Notes: generated by a model from the sequence alone, not told the origin. DNA of 64,000 nucleotides from Phocaeicola_A sp036804505 (GCA_036804505.1 DAIRSI010000020.1:13058-77057); one strand, 5' to 3'; shown: positions 52,053 through 61,842, counted from the first letter of the stretch. Made by a program: numbers and translations.

Positions 52053-54260
52053 TCAGAAACTGAATCCCGCCTGCAAATAAAATCCTATATTCTTATAAAG
52101 ATTGGAATAATTGAATTGTGCCTCAATAGGACCTAACAATGTATTATAGGAAATTCTGGCTGCGTATCCCCTGTATTCATGTCCTTTAAGTACAGAATTG
52201 AACAGACGACTGTCTTTGCCGTATTCTCCTAAAGCGGTAAGATACATTTTATCGAAAAGCCAGTAACGGAAAGCCAGACGACCGGAAATAAAATGATTAT
52301 TCACGATATGTACATTTTGCGCTGATTCCCAGACCAAATGATTATCCAGATATCGCTCGTCAATGTTTCCTCCTACATAATTCTGATAAATAGCAGGAAT
52401 ATCATTCCCAAACAAAAAACGTCCTTTGAGAAGAGGCAGCATATAAAGACGTGAAGAGAGAGCCAATGCCGTTTCTGCCCTGAAAGACAGAGCGGCAACC
52501 GGATCGCTGCCTTGACAACGTGCAAAGTTATCCGTATATAAAGTCGCTTTCATATCAACTTTACCTCCTTTTTGAGGAAAATATCGTTTGTCGAAACTAT
52601 CCATAGACCATCCGGTAAAATAATTAAAGAAACTCTTCGGATGAACATCGACAGCCTTGTAATCAGTGTTATAAAGATAACCGCCCAAATGATAATAATC
52701 ATAATATAATCCGGCCTGCCATTTCCATAAATTATAAGCCTTTACATATTGCATTTTCAAAGACTGGCTGAAGAAACTCAAAGTTTCTTCTTTTTGAGAA
52801 TGTGAATATAGTTTGAAATCATGATAGTTGATGCGATAGGAGAGTTCCAAACGGCGATTGTAGAAACTCCCGTAATCATAGTCAATCTGAAGATAAGGAT
52901 TCATGGAAATTCTCGAAGTGACTGCAAAATGATGGTTTGTTGTAAGTCTTTGCGTATTTGATATATTAATAAGCATCGACGCGACTTCCTCTGAATCGAA
53001 ACGAAATCCTAAATTAAGGTGATTGAAATCTTTTTCCTCCAAGACAAAAGTCAAATCATAAGGAGAATTGTCACTCAGAACATATTCCACCTTCGAAAAG
53101 ATATCCAAACCTTGCAATCGGGAAATCACTTCATCTATATCTGATAGTTTAATTTCAGAATGGTCTTCAATGCCAATCTTTTTTCTCAACCATTTTTCTT
53201 CCTCATCTCTGATTCCTACAATTTTTACTTGGTTAAGCAACAGATTATGACTCCTTTGAATTTTGCTGCGACAGACTGTAACACCAGTAACGGTATCAAC
53301 ATTTACATAAATACGCTTCCGTAATTCCATTAAATCATTCCAATGAGCACGTGCCGATTTTTCTCCTCTGTTAATCATAGAATCTATCGCCGTTTTTTGG
53401 AAACTGCTGGGAGTAAAGCCTTTCAAATCAGGATTGATGTATAAATCGACCATTTTCCTGTTTGCCAGATATTTCTCTTTGCCCATTATATTTATAAGCT
53501 GACTCACCAGATTGGACATGGAATACAAGTCTTCCTTTTTTTTCCAACCTGTTGACAAATCCACTCCAATCAAAATATCAGCTCCCATTTTCTTTACAAT
53601 ATCTGCAGGAAAATTGTTCAAAGCACCTCCGTCAATCAAAAGTCCGTTACCTCTTTCTACAGGAAGAAACACTCCCGGAATAGACATACTCGAACGCATG
53701 GCCATCGGTAATGAGCCTGAATCCAAAATCACTTCGTTCCCAGATACAATATCAACCGCTACGCAGGAAAAAGGAATAGGTAACTTACTGAAAGAAGGTA
53801 CATTGTGATACCCAATAGTCAGATTGGAAAACAAGTTATATATATTTTGCCCTGCTACTGCTCCCGAAAGGAGAGAAGGCTTCTTTTTTCCGGAAAGAGA
53901 AACATGCAAAAGATATTTCTCGCGTTCTTCACGAGACAAAAAAGTCCAATCCTTTCTATTCACCTCGTCTTTCAACAAGAACAGCCAGTCTTGACTTCTG
54001 TACAAACTATCGAGCTCATGAGCGTTATAACCTATGGAATATAAGCCACCTACGATAGAGCCTATGCTTGTTCCTACAATATAGTCAATAGGAATATCCG
54101 CCTCTTCAAGAACTTTCAGCACACCAATCTCCGCAGCACCTTTGGCACCGCCACCACCCAATACCAATCCCACTTTCTTTCGTTGTGCAGATGCCTGACA
54201 AGAAAAGACAAGCAGAAGGCATGAAAACAATACACATCTGAAACGTAGGAATGCACTCAT
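52053..54260 (-). CDS. Patatin-like phospholipase fused to an Omp85-type barrel (PlpD-like)
   Basis: 735 residues. After a signal peptide (about 1-25, ending ASAQ), a patatin domain carries the oxyanion motif GGGGAKG (about 36-42), the nucleophile GTSIG (Ser65) and DGG (Asp210, dyad partner). A POTRA-like module (about 345-420, VTVCRSKIQRSHNLLLNQVKIVGI) leads into a C-terminal barrel ending YLQAGFSF. The order matches type Vd autotransporters such as PlpD, in which the lipase is exported or held by its own barrel. Third gene of the GH28/FucI-like operon (20-base gap). A GTG one codon upstream is possible. Confidence 0.92.
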   Translation of the reverse strand: MSAFLRFRCVLFSCLLLVFSCQASAQRKKVGLVLGGGGAKGAAEIGVLKVLEEADIPIDYIVGTSIGSIVGGLYSIGYNAHELDSLYRSQDWLFLLKDEVNRKDWTFLSREEREKYLLHVSLSGKKKPSLLSGAVAGQNIYNLFSNLTIGYHNVPSFSKLPIPFSCVAVDIVSGNEVILDSGSLPMAMRSSMSIPGVFLPVERGNGLLIDGGALNNFPADIVKKMGADILIGVDLSTGWKKKEDLYSMSNLVSQLINIMGKEKYLANRKMVDLYINPDLKGFTPSSFQKTAIDSMINRGEKSARAHWNDLMELRKRIYVNVDTVTGVTVCRSKIQRSHNLLLNQVKIVGIRDEEEKWLRKKIGIEDHSEIKLSDIDEVISRLQGLDIFSKVEYVLSDNSPYDLTFVLEEKDFNHLNLGFRFDSEEVASMLINISNTQRLTTNHHFAVTSRISMNPYLQIDYDYGSFYNRRLELSYRINYHDFKLYSHSQKEETLSFFSQSLKMQYVKAYNLWKWQAGLYYDYYHLGGYLYNTDYKAVDVHPKSFFNYFTGWSMDSFDKRYFPQKGGKVDMKATLYTDNFARCQGSDPVAALSFRAETALALSSRLYMLPLLKGRFLFGNDIPAIYQNYVGGNIDERYLDNHLVWESAQNVHIVNNHFISGRLAFRYWLFDKMYLTALGEYGKDSRLFNSVLKGHEYRGYAARISYNTLLGPIEAQFNYSNLYKNIGFYLQAGFSF

Positions 54261-54283
54261 CACAAAAAAATTTATACCTTTTT

Positions 54284-55525
54284 CTATTTAATACGAATGC
54301 AGCTCATGGAACGCATGAAAGAATTAATAACAGCCTCATGGTTGCCGGGAATAACAATATGATGATTTCCCAAAGAATTTCTAAGAAAATAGCCCACACT
54401 TTCTTCCATTCGTATCTTAATTTGAGTACGACAAGAATTAGGGTTATTCGTATTTTCAATTATTCTACCTGCACTCACAAAGTATTCATCCAGATTAATA
54501 CCTCCACATTTCAACACGGTGACTTCTTCCAAAGGCAGAATACCTTGTATAGCGATACCAGTACCTGTTTCATAATGACTGCGAATGTAATAATCATTCA
54601 GAATTTTTGTACCGATGGTGCAATGAGCCACGCTCAACTCACCCTTTAATCTGTCAATACCCGTCGGATTCGACATAAAACCCTGTTGTTCCAAAAGCTG
54701 CTCAGCAATAAATAACGTGAAAGCCGAAGGAAGATCGCCTTCACATCCGGCAGGAATTCCCTCATCGTTCAATCTCGAAAGAGCCAGACATCCGGTTGTG
54801 TGCAAACGCTCTATTAAAGTAAAGCAAGCCAACGAAAGCGCTGACAGGTTTTCATCTGTAATAAGCTGTTTAAGCGCTTTGTAAAGCTTGAACGCCTTGA
54901 CAATCTCTTCATGATTACCTTCACGCATACCCAAAGCATTACGCTCAAACTCATTAGCCCACAATTCTATATCAGATAAGTCCGTAATGGAATCAAAACG
55001 TCTGTAGAGTTCATCCAAAGGGATATCAACGAAATCTACTCCCCAATGACAATGAACAGTATAGTAATCTATTGAACTTGCAATAAGCCAGGAAGACGGA
55101 GAACCTATAACGCCAATCCGTTTTCCTTTCACACTCGTCCGAGCTTTCTTTATTTTATAGAAATCAAGCAAATCATCGACCATCACGTCAGGCTGGCCAT
55201 GAGTCAAACGCGTTGCAATACCCTGATTATTGAACCAACCTTTGATTTCCAATGCAGCAGCCAAAGAATTCTGAATGCCGTCGGCAAGCAACAGCAGGGG
55301 AGTGGGAAGTAATTTAAAATTGGTAACCACGAGTTCTTCCACACCTCCAGAAGCTATCAGCACTGCCTGGTAAAAATCGGCTGAAACGGAAGACAGTTCA
55401 TGATAATCAACCAAATGGACTGTAAAATGTTTCTCAAGCTCATTCAATAATGCCTTGTGATTTTCGGCAACAGAATTCATACTGCTCAATGAGGAGTAAA
55501 AAGTAATCAGGTATAGTTCTTTCAT
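54284..55525 (-). CDS. FucI/AraA-like sugar isomerase-fold protein
   Basis: 413 residues, no signal peptide. An N-terminal domain with SGGVEELVV (about 58-66) and TRLTHGQPDVMVDDLLDF, a middle domain, and a C-terminal domain with GCEGDLPSAFTLFIAEQLL (about 275-293) resemble L-fucose/L-arabinose isomerase-type proteins, where the Glu/Asp residues bind a metal. Assignment to this fold is from pattern only. It lies 13 bases after GH28 and 20 before the patatin-barrel gene, an unusual set for a free-sugar isomerase. Confidence 0.65.
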   Translation of the reverse strand: MKELYLITFYSSLSSMNSVAENHKALLNELEKHFTVHLVDYHELSSVSADFYQAVLIASGGVEELVVTNFKLLPTPLLLLADGIQNSLAAALEIKGWFNNQGIATRLTHGQPDVMVDDLLDFYKIKKARTSVKGKRIGVIGSPSSWLIASSIDYYTVHCHWGVDFVDIPLDELYRRFDSITDLSDIELWANEFERNALGMREGNHEEIVKAFKLYKALKQLITDENLSALSLACFTLIERLHTTGCLALSRLNDEGIPAGCEGDLPSAFTLFIAEQLLEQQGFMSNPTGIDRLKGELSVAHCTIGTKILNDYYIRSHYETGTGIAIQGILPLEEVTVLKCGGINLDEYFVSAGRIIENTNNPNSCRTQIKIRMEESVGYFLRNSLGNHHIVIPGNHEAVINSFMRSMSCIRIK

Positions 55526-55538
55526 AAAAATACAGGTA

Positions 55539-56960
55539 TTACATGTAAACGGTTTTAGCTTTCTTCTTATTAATTTTCAAATCGTTGAAATAAGCGCCTC
55601 TCACTTTTCCTCTGATGAGATTGCAATCTTTTTCAACCCCTTCGAAACGGCATTTTTTCAACTGAATATTTTCAACATTGTACTGATCTTTCAACGCATC
55701 GATAAAAACTCCATAAGTACTCTTCTTGCAATTGACGTTGTTCAAAAAGACATTGCGTACGGTAGGCATATAACCACGGTTGGAAGTCTCTCTAGTATCA
55801 TAATTCATATTTATCTTCAAAACGGATTCCTTGCACTGACCCACTTCGATGTTACGGACGTATACATTTTCTATCATTCCTCCTCTACACATATTAGTCT
55901 TGATTCGAATGACTCTGTCGAGATTGGGACTATCCATTTTGCAGTTCTCCACAAACAGATTATTGAATCCACCGGTTATTTCACTACCTACAACTACACC
56001 TCCGTGACCGTCTTCCATCTCGCAATTACGAACAATAATATTCTCACTTGGAACATTCCAGCGACGTCCATCCTCGTTTCTTCCTGATTTTATTGCAATA
56101 CAATCATCTCCCGTATGGAAACGACAGTTTTCTATTAATACATCCTTACATGATTCAGGGTCACAACCATCTCCGTTAGGTCCGTCATTAAACACATGAA
56201 TACCGCGGACTGTAATGTTTTCACTCAGCAAAGGATGGATTACCCAAAAAGGCGAACGCAATAAAGTTACATCTTCAATGAGTATATTTTTACATTTAAA
56301 AAAGTTCACCATTTGCACTCTCATACCAAATCCTCTGCCCATAATTCGTTTGGCAACAGGAAGCTTGCTTTCATTCCATTTCTGAAGCAACGGACGTCCT
56401 AAACTTTGGGATTCCTTATTTTCTTCAAATCCAAAACCTGTCCGGCTCCACCAATTGTCTTTGGTGGCACCCCCGTCTAAGGTACCCTTGCCGGTAATGG
56501 CAATATTGGTTTCACCATAAGCATACACTTGCGGTTGATAATTATAGCAATCAATCCCTTCCCAGCGTGTCAAAGCCAATGGATACTGACTGACATCAGC
56601 CGTAAAAAGCAAGACTGCACCATCTTCCAGAAACAAATTCACGTTACTCTTCAAAGTAATAGGACCCGTGTACCATGTTCCTTTGGGAACAATTACCCGT
56701 CCGCCTCCGTCGAAATTGCATTTATTAATGGCAGCATTGATTGAAGCCGTATTCAAATACTTCTCATTGTTTGCCACAGCTCCGAACGATGTGATAGGAT
56801 AATCGGCATTTTTGAACGTAGGAGCTACTATTCTTGCTTGTATTGCCGGATAGGTTTCATCCCATGCCTGTACAGACTTGTCATAAACATAATCTTTTGA
56901 AAACAAAGACATTGTTATCAAAGACATAAAGAAAAATGTTGAAATACGAAAGTGTTTCAT
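55539..56960 (-). CDS. Glycoside hydrolase family 28 protein (polygalacturonase-like)
   Basis: 473 residues with a signal peptide (MKHFRISTFFFMSLITMSLFS) and a right-handed beta-helix. Catalytic landmarks: NDGPNGDGCDPESCKDVLIENC (first Asp), HTGDDCIAIKSG (Asp-Asp pair), and EDGHGGVVVGSE (His). It should hydrolyse alpha-1,4-galacturonan or a related pectic chain in the periplasm or at the surface; rhamnogalacturonan is an alternative. First gene of the three-gene unit; the product galacturonate would enter the UxaC/UxaB route seen at 17-21 kb. Confidence 0.92.
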   Translation of the reverse strand: MKHFRISTFFFMSLITMSLFSKDYVYDKSVQAWDETYPAIQARIVAPTFKNADYPITSFGAVANNEKYLNTASINAAINKCNFDGGGRVIVPKGTWYTGPITLKSNVNLFLEDGAVLLFTADVSQYPLALTRWEGIDCYNYQPQVYAYGETNIAITGKGTLDGGATKDNWWSRTGFGFEENKESQSLGRPLLQKWNESKLPVAKRIMGRGFGMRVQMVNFFKCKNILIEDVTLLRSPFWVIHPLLSENITVRGIHVFNDGPNGDGCDPESCKDVLIENCRFHTGDDCIAIKSGRNEDGRRWNVPSENIIVRNCEMEDGHGGVVVGSEITGGFNNLFVENCKMDSPNLDRVIRIKTNMCRGGMIENVYVRNIEVGQCKESVLKINMNYDTRETSNRGYMPTVRNVFLNNVNCKKSTYGVFIDALKDQYNVENIQLKKCRFEGVEKDCNLIRGKVRGAYFNDLKINKKKAKTVYM

Positions 56961-57004
56961 CTTGATATAATTTATTGATTAAATATTACAAAATACTAAA
57001 GCCT

Positions 57005-57586
57005 TTAAATAGACATCTGAAGTTTTCCAGCCAGACGGATACATTTGGCTTTTTCTTTCTTTGAAATATCGCTTTTCTTGCTCGTTCCCCCTTTTTCCAA
57101 CGTACCGACAATCTTAAAACCACTCAACTTCATGATTGAACGAAGGGCTTTAATAGTACCTCTCGACTGTCTGTACAAAATATTAAAAGGGAAAGAAGTG
57201 GTGCATGTGGCAACAAGCACTACTTTCTTTCCCTTATGAAGAGGTTTTGGAAACCCAAAAGCATTATCTTTTATCAAGCCATAGACCATACGGTCAAAAA
57301 GAAGCTTGAGATATCCGTTCATATTTCCCCAATAACAAGGAGAACCCACTACCAAAGCATCAGCCTGCTGAATCTTACTCATAATACGTTGCGCATCATC
57401 CTCCGGCTGAACACATTTCCGTTCGGAACGACAAGTCATGCAACCCTTGCAAGGCGCTATATTTAATTCACTCACCTGTACCCAATCACTTTCATAACTC
57501 TCAGGCAGAGACTCTCGAATGGCTTCCATCAACTGTCCCACCATACCGTGACGGTGCGGACTTCCATTTATAAACAATACTTTCAT
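57005..57586 (-). CDS. Flavodoxin-like NAD(P)H-dependent FMN reductase
   Basis: 193 residues from the ATG at 57586 (MKVLFINGSPHRHGMVGQL), where the SPHRHG loop binds FMN phosphate. The iron-sulfur-protein-like cysteine cluster APCKGCMTCRSERKC (about 46-60) is typical of the multimeric flavodoxin/iron-sulfur flavoprotein branch; GSPCYWGNMNGYLKLLFDRM (about 79-98) is the flavin-binding loop. Electron partner unknown. A two-part promoter lies just upstream, and the GTG at 57595 would leave only 8 bases of leader. Confidence 0.88.
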   Translation of the reverse strand: MKVLFINGSPHRHGMVGQLMEAIRESLPESYESDWVQVSELNIAPCKGCMTCRSERKCVQPEDDAQRIMSKIQQADALVVGSPCYWGNMNGYLKLLFDRMVYGLIKDNAFGFPKPLHKGKKVVLVATCTTSFPFNILYRQSRGTIKALRSIMKLSGFKIVGTLEKGGTSKKSDISKKEKAKCIRLAGKLQMSI

Positions 57587-57608
57587 AGCAATCACTATTA
57601 TATGATTG

Positions 57609-57638
57609 CAAATTTACTGAAAGTAATTGGTTTTTCAA
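57609..57638 (-). promoter_or_regulatory. Promoter of the FMN reductase gene
   Basis: Minus strand TTG (57638-57636) and TAAATTTG (57616-57609), 19-base spacer. Confidence 0.7.
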
Positions 57639-57642
57639 ACGA

Positions 57643-58590
57643 TTAAAGAGGATATTCTTCGAACTGATAAAGAACAGTACTCAAATATCTTTCACCGGTA
57701 TCGGGTAATAAGGCTACTATTTGCTTTCCTTTATTCTCAGGCAATTTTGCAAGTTCTGCTGCTGCATAAACTGCTGCTCCGGAACTGATTCCGACCAAAA
57801 GACCCTCACTGTTTGTCAGTTCACGACTGGTACGAATAGCATCATCATTTTCAACCTTAAAGATCTGATCAACTATTGAAGCATCATAATTGCCTGGAAC
57901 AAATCCGGCTCCGATACCTTGTATCTTATGCGGCCCACTGGGGTTTCCACTAAGAACAGCACTCGATGCGGGTTCTACTGCAACAATCTTTACGTTAGGA
58001 TTATGAGCCTTCAATGCACGTCCGACTCCTGAAATCGTTCCACCTGTACCCACTCCGGCAACAAATATATCAACCTTTCCATCCGTATCACGCCAAATTT
58101 CTTCACCAGTTGTTTTCACATGTATAGCAGGATTGGAAGGATTGCTAAACTGCTGAAGTATAATACTGCCCGGAATAGAGTCACGAAGTTCATCTGCTTT
58201 CTTTATTGCACCTTTCATGCCTTCTGCACCCGGAGTAAGAACAAGTTCTGCACCACGGGCCTTTAACAAATTGCGACGTTCCAAACTCATGGTATCAGGC
58301 ATGGTCAATATAAGATGATACCCTTTGACGGCTGCAACCAAAGCCAGACCGACACCTGTATTTCCACTGGTTGGTTCAATAATGGTTCCACCAGCCTTCA
58401 AAACACCTTTAGATTCTGCATCTTCTATCATAGCCAAGCCAACGCGATCTTTCACACTGCCTGCCGGATTGAAATATTCAACTTTGGCAATCACCGTTGC
58501 CTGTAAATTTTTCTGTTTCCCGAATTCCTGTAACTCAAGGAGAGGCGTATTGCCTATCAAATCCGTGAGTTTCTTAACTATCTTTCCCAT
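57643..58590 (-). CDS. cysK: Cysteine synthase A
   Basis: 315-residue PLP enzyme of fold type II: O-acetylserine plus sulfide gives cysteine. PLP lysine in NPAGSVKDRVGLAMI (Lys near 47), substrate loop PTSGNTGVGLALVAA (about 73-87), and the phosphate-binding GVGTGGTISGVGRAL (about 180-194) with the serine-binding PSSxx region downstream. Normal length. Upstream on the same strand is metY after 64 bases; a weak TTCTTTTG element sits between them. Confidence 0.97.
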   Translation of the reverse strand: MGKIVKKLTDLIGNTPLLELQEFGKQKNLQATVIAKVEYFNPAGSVKDRVGLAMIEDAESKGVLKAGGTIIEPTSGNTGVGLALVAAVKGYHLILTMPDTMSLERRNLLKARGAELVLTPGAEGMKGAIKKADELRDSIPGSIILQQFSNPSNPAIHVKTTGEEIWRDTDGKVDIFVAGVGTGGTISGVGRALKAHNPNVKIVAVEPASSAVLSGNPSGPHKIQGIGAGFVPGNYDASIVDQIFKVENDDAIRTSRELTNSEGLLVGISSGAAVYAAAELAKLPENKGKQIVALLPDTGERYLSTVLYQFEEYPL

Positions 58591-58654
58591 ATTATTTTAA
58601 TTAAATATTTCGCAAAAGAACTAATTTTTTTCTATATAATAAAATATCTGTTCG

Positions 58655-59953
58655 TTAAACTAATGTTCCTATTTTGTCGAGAGCCTGACTCAAATCGGCT
58701 ATAATATCATCAATGTGCTCAGTACCAATACTTAAGCGCACCGTACTTTGATGAATGCCTTGATCTTCCAGCTCTTTATCATTCAGCTGGCTGTGGGTAG
58801 TGCTTGCCGGATGGATAACCAGACTCTTCACATCGGCTACATTGGCAAGAAGTGAAAAAATCTCCAGACTGTCAATGAATTTTTGAGCCTCTGCAGCTCC
58901 ACCCTTTACATCGAAAGTAAAGATACTGCCGGCACCGTTTGGAAAATACCGTTTGTAAAGTTCATGGTTAGGATGTTCGGGAAGGGAAGGATGATATACC
59001 TTCGCTACCTTCGGATGATTTTTCAAGAAATCAACCACCCTTAATGCGTTGTACACATGGCGTTCCACACGCAATGACAAAGTTTCCAGCCCTTGTAATA
59101 AAATGAAAGCATTGAGTGGAGATAAAGTAGCACCGGTATCTCTTAAAAGTATGGCGCGGATACGCGTAACAAAAGCTGCCGGTCCCACAGCATCAGCAAA
59201 CACCAAGCCATGATAACTTGGAGTAGGCTTGCTTAACTGGGGAAACTTGTCGTTTTGCTTCCAATCGAATTTACCGCCATCCACAATGACCCCACCCAAA
59301 GAAGAACCATGACCGCCAATGAACTTCGTCGCCGAATGCACCACAATATCAGCTCCGTGCTCAATAGGTCGGATAAGATAGGGAGTCCCGAAAGTATTGT
59401 CGATAATCAAAGGTATTCCGTGTTTGTGAGCAATAGCGGAAACAGCTTCGATATCGACAATATTCGAGTTAGGATTCCCTAACGTCTCGACAAAAACCAA
59501 TTTGGTGTTATCCTGTATAGCATTTTCAAAATTCGCAGGATCATCCGGATCCACGAATGTAGTATGTATCCCATATAAAGGAAGAGTGTGTGCCAGCAAA
59601 TTATAAGTGCCTCCATAAATAGTCTTGGCGGCAACGATGTGATCTCCGGCTCCGGTAATGTTCTCTATTGCATAACTAACTGCTGCAGCACCGCTTGCCA
59701 CTGCCAAACCAGCGACTCCACCTTCAAGAGCAGCTACACGGTCTTCGAAAACTCCTTGGGTGGAATTGGTCAGTCGCCCATAAATATTTCCTGCATCCTG
59801 CAAGCCAAAACGTGCCGCAGCATGAGCAGAATTACGAAACACATAAGATGTAGTCTGGTAGATAGGAACCGCTCTGGCATCAGTTGCGGGATCGGCACTT
59901 TCTTGTCCAACATGTAATTGCAAAGTCTCAAAATGTAAATTCTTTCTTTCCAT
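58655..59953 (-). CDS. metY: O-acetylhomoserine aminocarboxypropyltransferase (O-acetylhomoserine sulfhydrylase)
   Basis: 432-residue PLP enzyme of the Cys/Met-metabolism family: O-acetylhomoserine plus sulfide gives homocysteine. PLP lysine in VHSATKFIGGHGSSLGGVIVDGGKFDW (Lys near 209); the opening FETLQLHVGQESADPATDARAVPIYQTTSYVF and VFVETLGNPNSNIVDIEAVS fit MetY better than cystathionine synthase. It diverges from lrp, and its strong promoter is at 60009-60039. Confidence 0.94.
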   Translation of the reverse strand: MERKNLHFETLQLHVGQESADPATDARAVPIYQTTSYVFRNSAHAAARFGLQDAGNIYGRLTNSTQGVFEDRVAALEGGVAGLAVASGAAAVSYAIENITGAGDHIVAAKTIYGGTYNLLAHTLPLYGIHTTFVDPDDPANFENAIQDNTKLVFVETLGNPNSNIVDIEAVSAIAHKHGIPLIIDNTFGTPYLIRPIEHGADIVVHSATKFIGGHGSSLGGVIVDGGKFDWKQNDKFPQLSKPTPSYHGLVFADAVGPAAFVTRIRAILLRDTGATLSPLNAFILLQGLETLSLRVERHVYNALRVVDFLKNHPKVAKVYHPSLPEHPNHELYKRYFPNGAGSIFTFDVKGGAAEAQKFIDSLEIFSLLANVADVKSLVIHPASTTHSQLNDKELEDQGIHQSTVRLSIGTEHIDDIIADLSQALDKIGTLV

Positions 59954-60008
59954 ATCTTTATAGTTTTAATTGTTTATATTCATTTGCTTTTAGAATTATT
60001 TTCTATTG

Positions 60009-60039
60009 CAAAGGTATAAATGTAGAAAATATAATACAA
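60009..60039 (-). promoter_or_regulatory. Promoter of metY
   Basis: Minus strand TTG (60039-60037) and TACCTTTG (60016-60009), 20-base spacer; leader about 50 bases. Confidence 0.75.
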
Positions 60040-60067
60040 GAAATATTTTAAATTAAGAAAATATCGC

Positions 60068-60075
60068 TACATTTG
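60068..60075 (+). promoter_or_regulatory. Promoter -7 element of lrp
   Basis: TACATTTG, with transcription start expected near 60081. It stands about 30 bases from the -33 box of metY, so the regulator could control both. Confidence 0.55.
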
Positions 60076-60140
60076 CATATATAAAAGAATAAATGACATT
60101 TTTGAAAGTTCAAAAGTATATATTTAAAGAATTATTTTCT

Positions 60141-60602
60141 ATGGAGACATTGGACGATATGGATCTGCACATTCTGCGCATCCTTCAAGAAAATTCAAAC
60201 CTTACCACAAAAGAGCTTGCTGCTAAGGTTCATCTGAGTAGCACACCTGTCTTTGAACGGTTAAAAAGGCTGGAACGTGAGGGCTACATTAAAAAATATG
60301 TAGCTATACTAGACCCTAAAAAACTTGACAGAGGATTCATGGTATTCTGCAGCGTAAAATTAAAACAACTCAATACTCAAGTGGCAAAAGAATTTACAGA
60401 AGCAATCATCAAAATTCCTGAAGTGACTGCATGCTATAATATTTCTGGAGACTTCGACTATTTATTGAAGATATATGCTTCAAGCATGAAAAGTTATCAG
60501 GAATTTCTGATAAACAAACTAGGACAACTGGAATCACTGGGTTCTTTACAAAGCGTATTTGTAATGGACGAAATAAAGCAAAGCTACAGTTTTCCTATAT
60601 AA
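60141..60602 (+). CDS. Lrp/AsnC-family transcriptional regulator
   Basis: 153 residues from METLDDMDLHILRILQENSN, the family's typical beginning (an upstream ATG at 60093 would add 16). Winged helix-turn-helix (TTKELAAKVHLSSTPVFERLKRLEREGYIKKYVAIL) and a C-terminal RAM/AsnC ligand domain (VTACYNISGDFDYLLKIYASSMKSYQEF). Members form octamers and sense amino acids. Placement next to metY-cysK suggests control of sulfur amino-acid genes, by inference. Confidence 0.92.
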   Translation: METLDDMDLHILRILQENSNLTTKELAAKVHLSSTPVFERLKRLEREGYIKKYVAILDPKKLDRGFMVFCSVKLKQLNTQVAKEFTEAIIKIPEVTACYNISGDFDYLLKIYASSMKSYQEFLINKLGQLESLGSLQSVFVMDEIKQSYSFPI

Positions 60603-60675
60603 AGAGTATCTTGGATGAATTTCTGGCAGGACTTTTGATAAATTCACGTAATCTTAGCCGTTTTCTACAAGGATT

Positions 60676-61842
60676 TTAAAACGAATACCTCAATCCGGTT
60701 TGAGTACCGGGAAGTAATCGATGAGAACCGTATTGCACATGATTGTCTGTATTGAGAAACCAATTTACATTAGGTTCGGCGTAAATTCCAAAATTTCGGC
60801 TTATATTGAATTGGATGCCAGGAGATAATTGTAACGAAACCAATCCTTTATGCTTGAATACATCATCAATCAAATGAAGCTGATAGGAGGGACCTGCCGA
60901 AGCATATACCATCCATCTTGAATTCTGCCATATCTCCCAAGTCAATTTCAAGCTCAATCCAATATCGTTCTTCCAATTACCGAATTGGAAGAACAAATTC
61001 TGATCTAAAGATAGATTATTCGTGAGCGGTTCTCTCAAAGACACAGCTGCAGAAAAGGCAAAGTCCAATTTCCTTGGCGTGACTTCTACAGGAATACGAA
61101 TGAAACTTGTATATAAAATACTGTTTACATTAGCTTGGAGATCGTTCGATTCATTATTGTATTCAGATCCGGAGTTCATAGAAAGAAGATAAGAAGCCAA
61201 TACACCTGTTGCGGTAGCGCCCAAGGTTCCACCAAAAATTCGGCCCGAGCTCTTATGACTTTTGCTTTTAGGTAGTACAGAAGCCAGTTCCGTTCCTACT
61301 ACTACAGAAGAAGAAGGCAATGGTGCAACTTCTACAGTATCCTGTTCTGGCTGTATTTCATTTTTTGCAATATTATTTTCGTTTCCGCCAAAATTTTGAA
61401 TTTCAGAGGATTCATTGTGGGTAGGGGCAGATTCGGTTTCTTTTCTCGCTAACTTGTCATGTGAAACTGCCACAACATGAGCTGTCATCACAGGAAGTAC
61501 GGATTGACTCTTGACATCAGCTGAATCAGCTACGGCGCCAATAGGTTTATCTCTGCTGACTCCTTTATTATTTAGAACGGCAACAGTTTGATCGGCAATA
61601 TCTTGTCTGCCAAAATACAACCATGCCACAGCCGAAGGGATGAGCACTGCAATTAAGATTGCCGCTACCTGAACCCATTTTCTGAAACTGTTTCTGTATA
61701 AAGGAAGACGCTTGCTCTTTTGCTCTTTAGGGGCAAATGCCTTCGAAGCAAAATCCTCCCAATCACCCTCAGGCAAGGGCTTCGAGTAGTGGTTTACCCG
61801 CTTCTCAAGAGATTTCAGCCATTTGTCATCTGTATCCTTCAT
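60676..61842 (-). CDS. Anti-sigma-like protein with C-terminal outer-membrane-barrel-like domain
   Basis: 388 residues. Cytoplasmic N-terminus (KWLKSLEKRVNHYSKPLPEGDWEDFASKAF, about 7-36) of the type that binds ECF sigma factors, one transmembrane helix (about 52-74), a long low-complexity linker (about 75-200), and a final stretch (about 245-388) of alternating aromatic strands (LDFAFSAAVSLREPLTN, IGLSLKLTWEIWQNSRWMVYASAGPSYQLHL, GIYAEPNVNWFLN) ending GTQTGLRYSF. The end looks like an outer-membrane barrel. Its ATGA overlap with the sigma gene shows coupling. Confidence 0.75.
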   Translation of the reverse strand: MKDTDDKWLKSLEKRVNHYSKPLPEGDWEDFASKAFAPKEQKSKRLPLYRNSFRKWVQVAAILIAVLIPSAVAWLYFGRQDIADQTVAVLNNKGVSRDKPIGAVADSADVKSQSVLPVMTAHVVAVSHDKLARKETESAPTHNESSEIQNFGGNENNIAKNEIQPEQDTVEVAPLPSSSVVVGTELASVLPKSKSHKSSGRIFGGTLGATATGVLASYLLSMNSGSEYNNESNDLQANVNSILYTSFIRIPVEVTPRKLDFAFSAAVSLREPLTNNLSLDQNLFFQFGNWKNDIGLSLKLTWEIWQNSRWMVYASAGPSYQLHLIDDVFKHKGLVSLQLSPGIQFNISRNFGIYAEPNVNWFLNTDNHVQYGSHRLLPGTQTGLRYSF

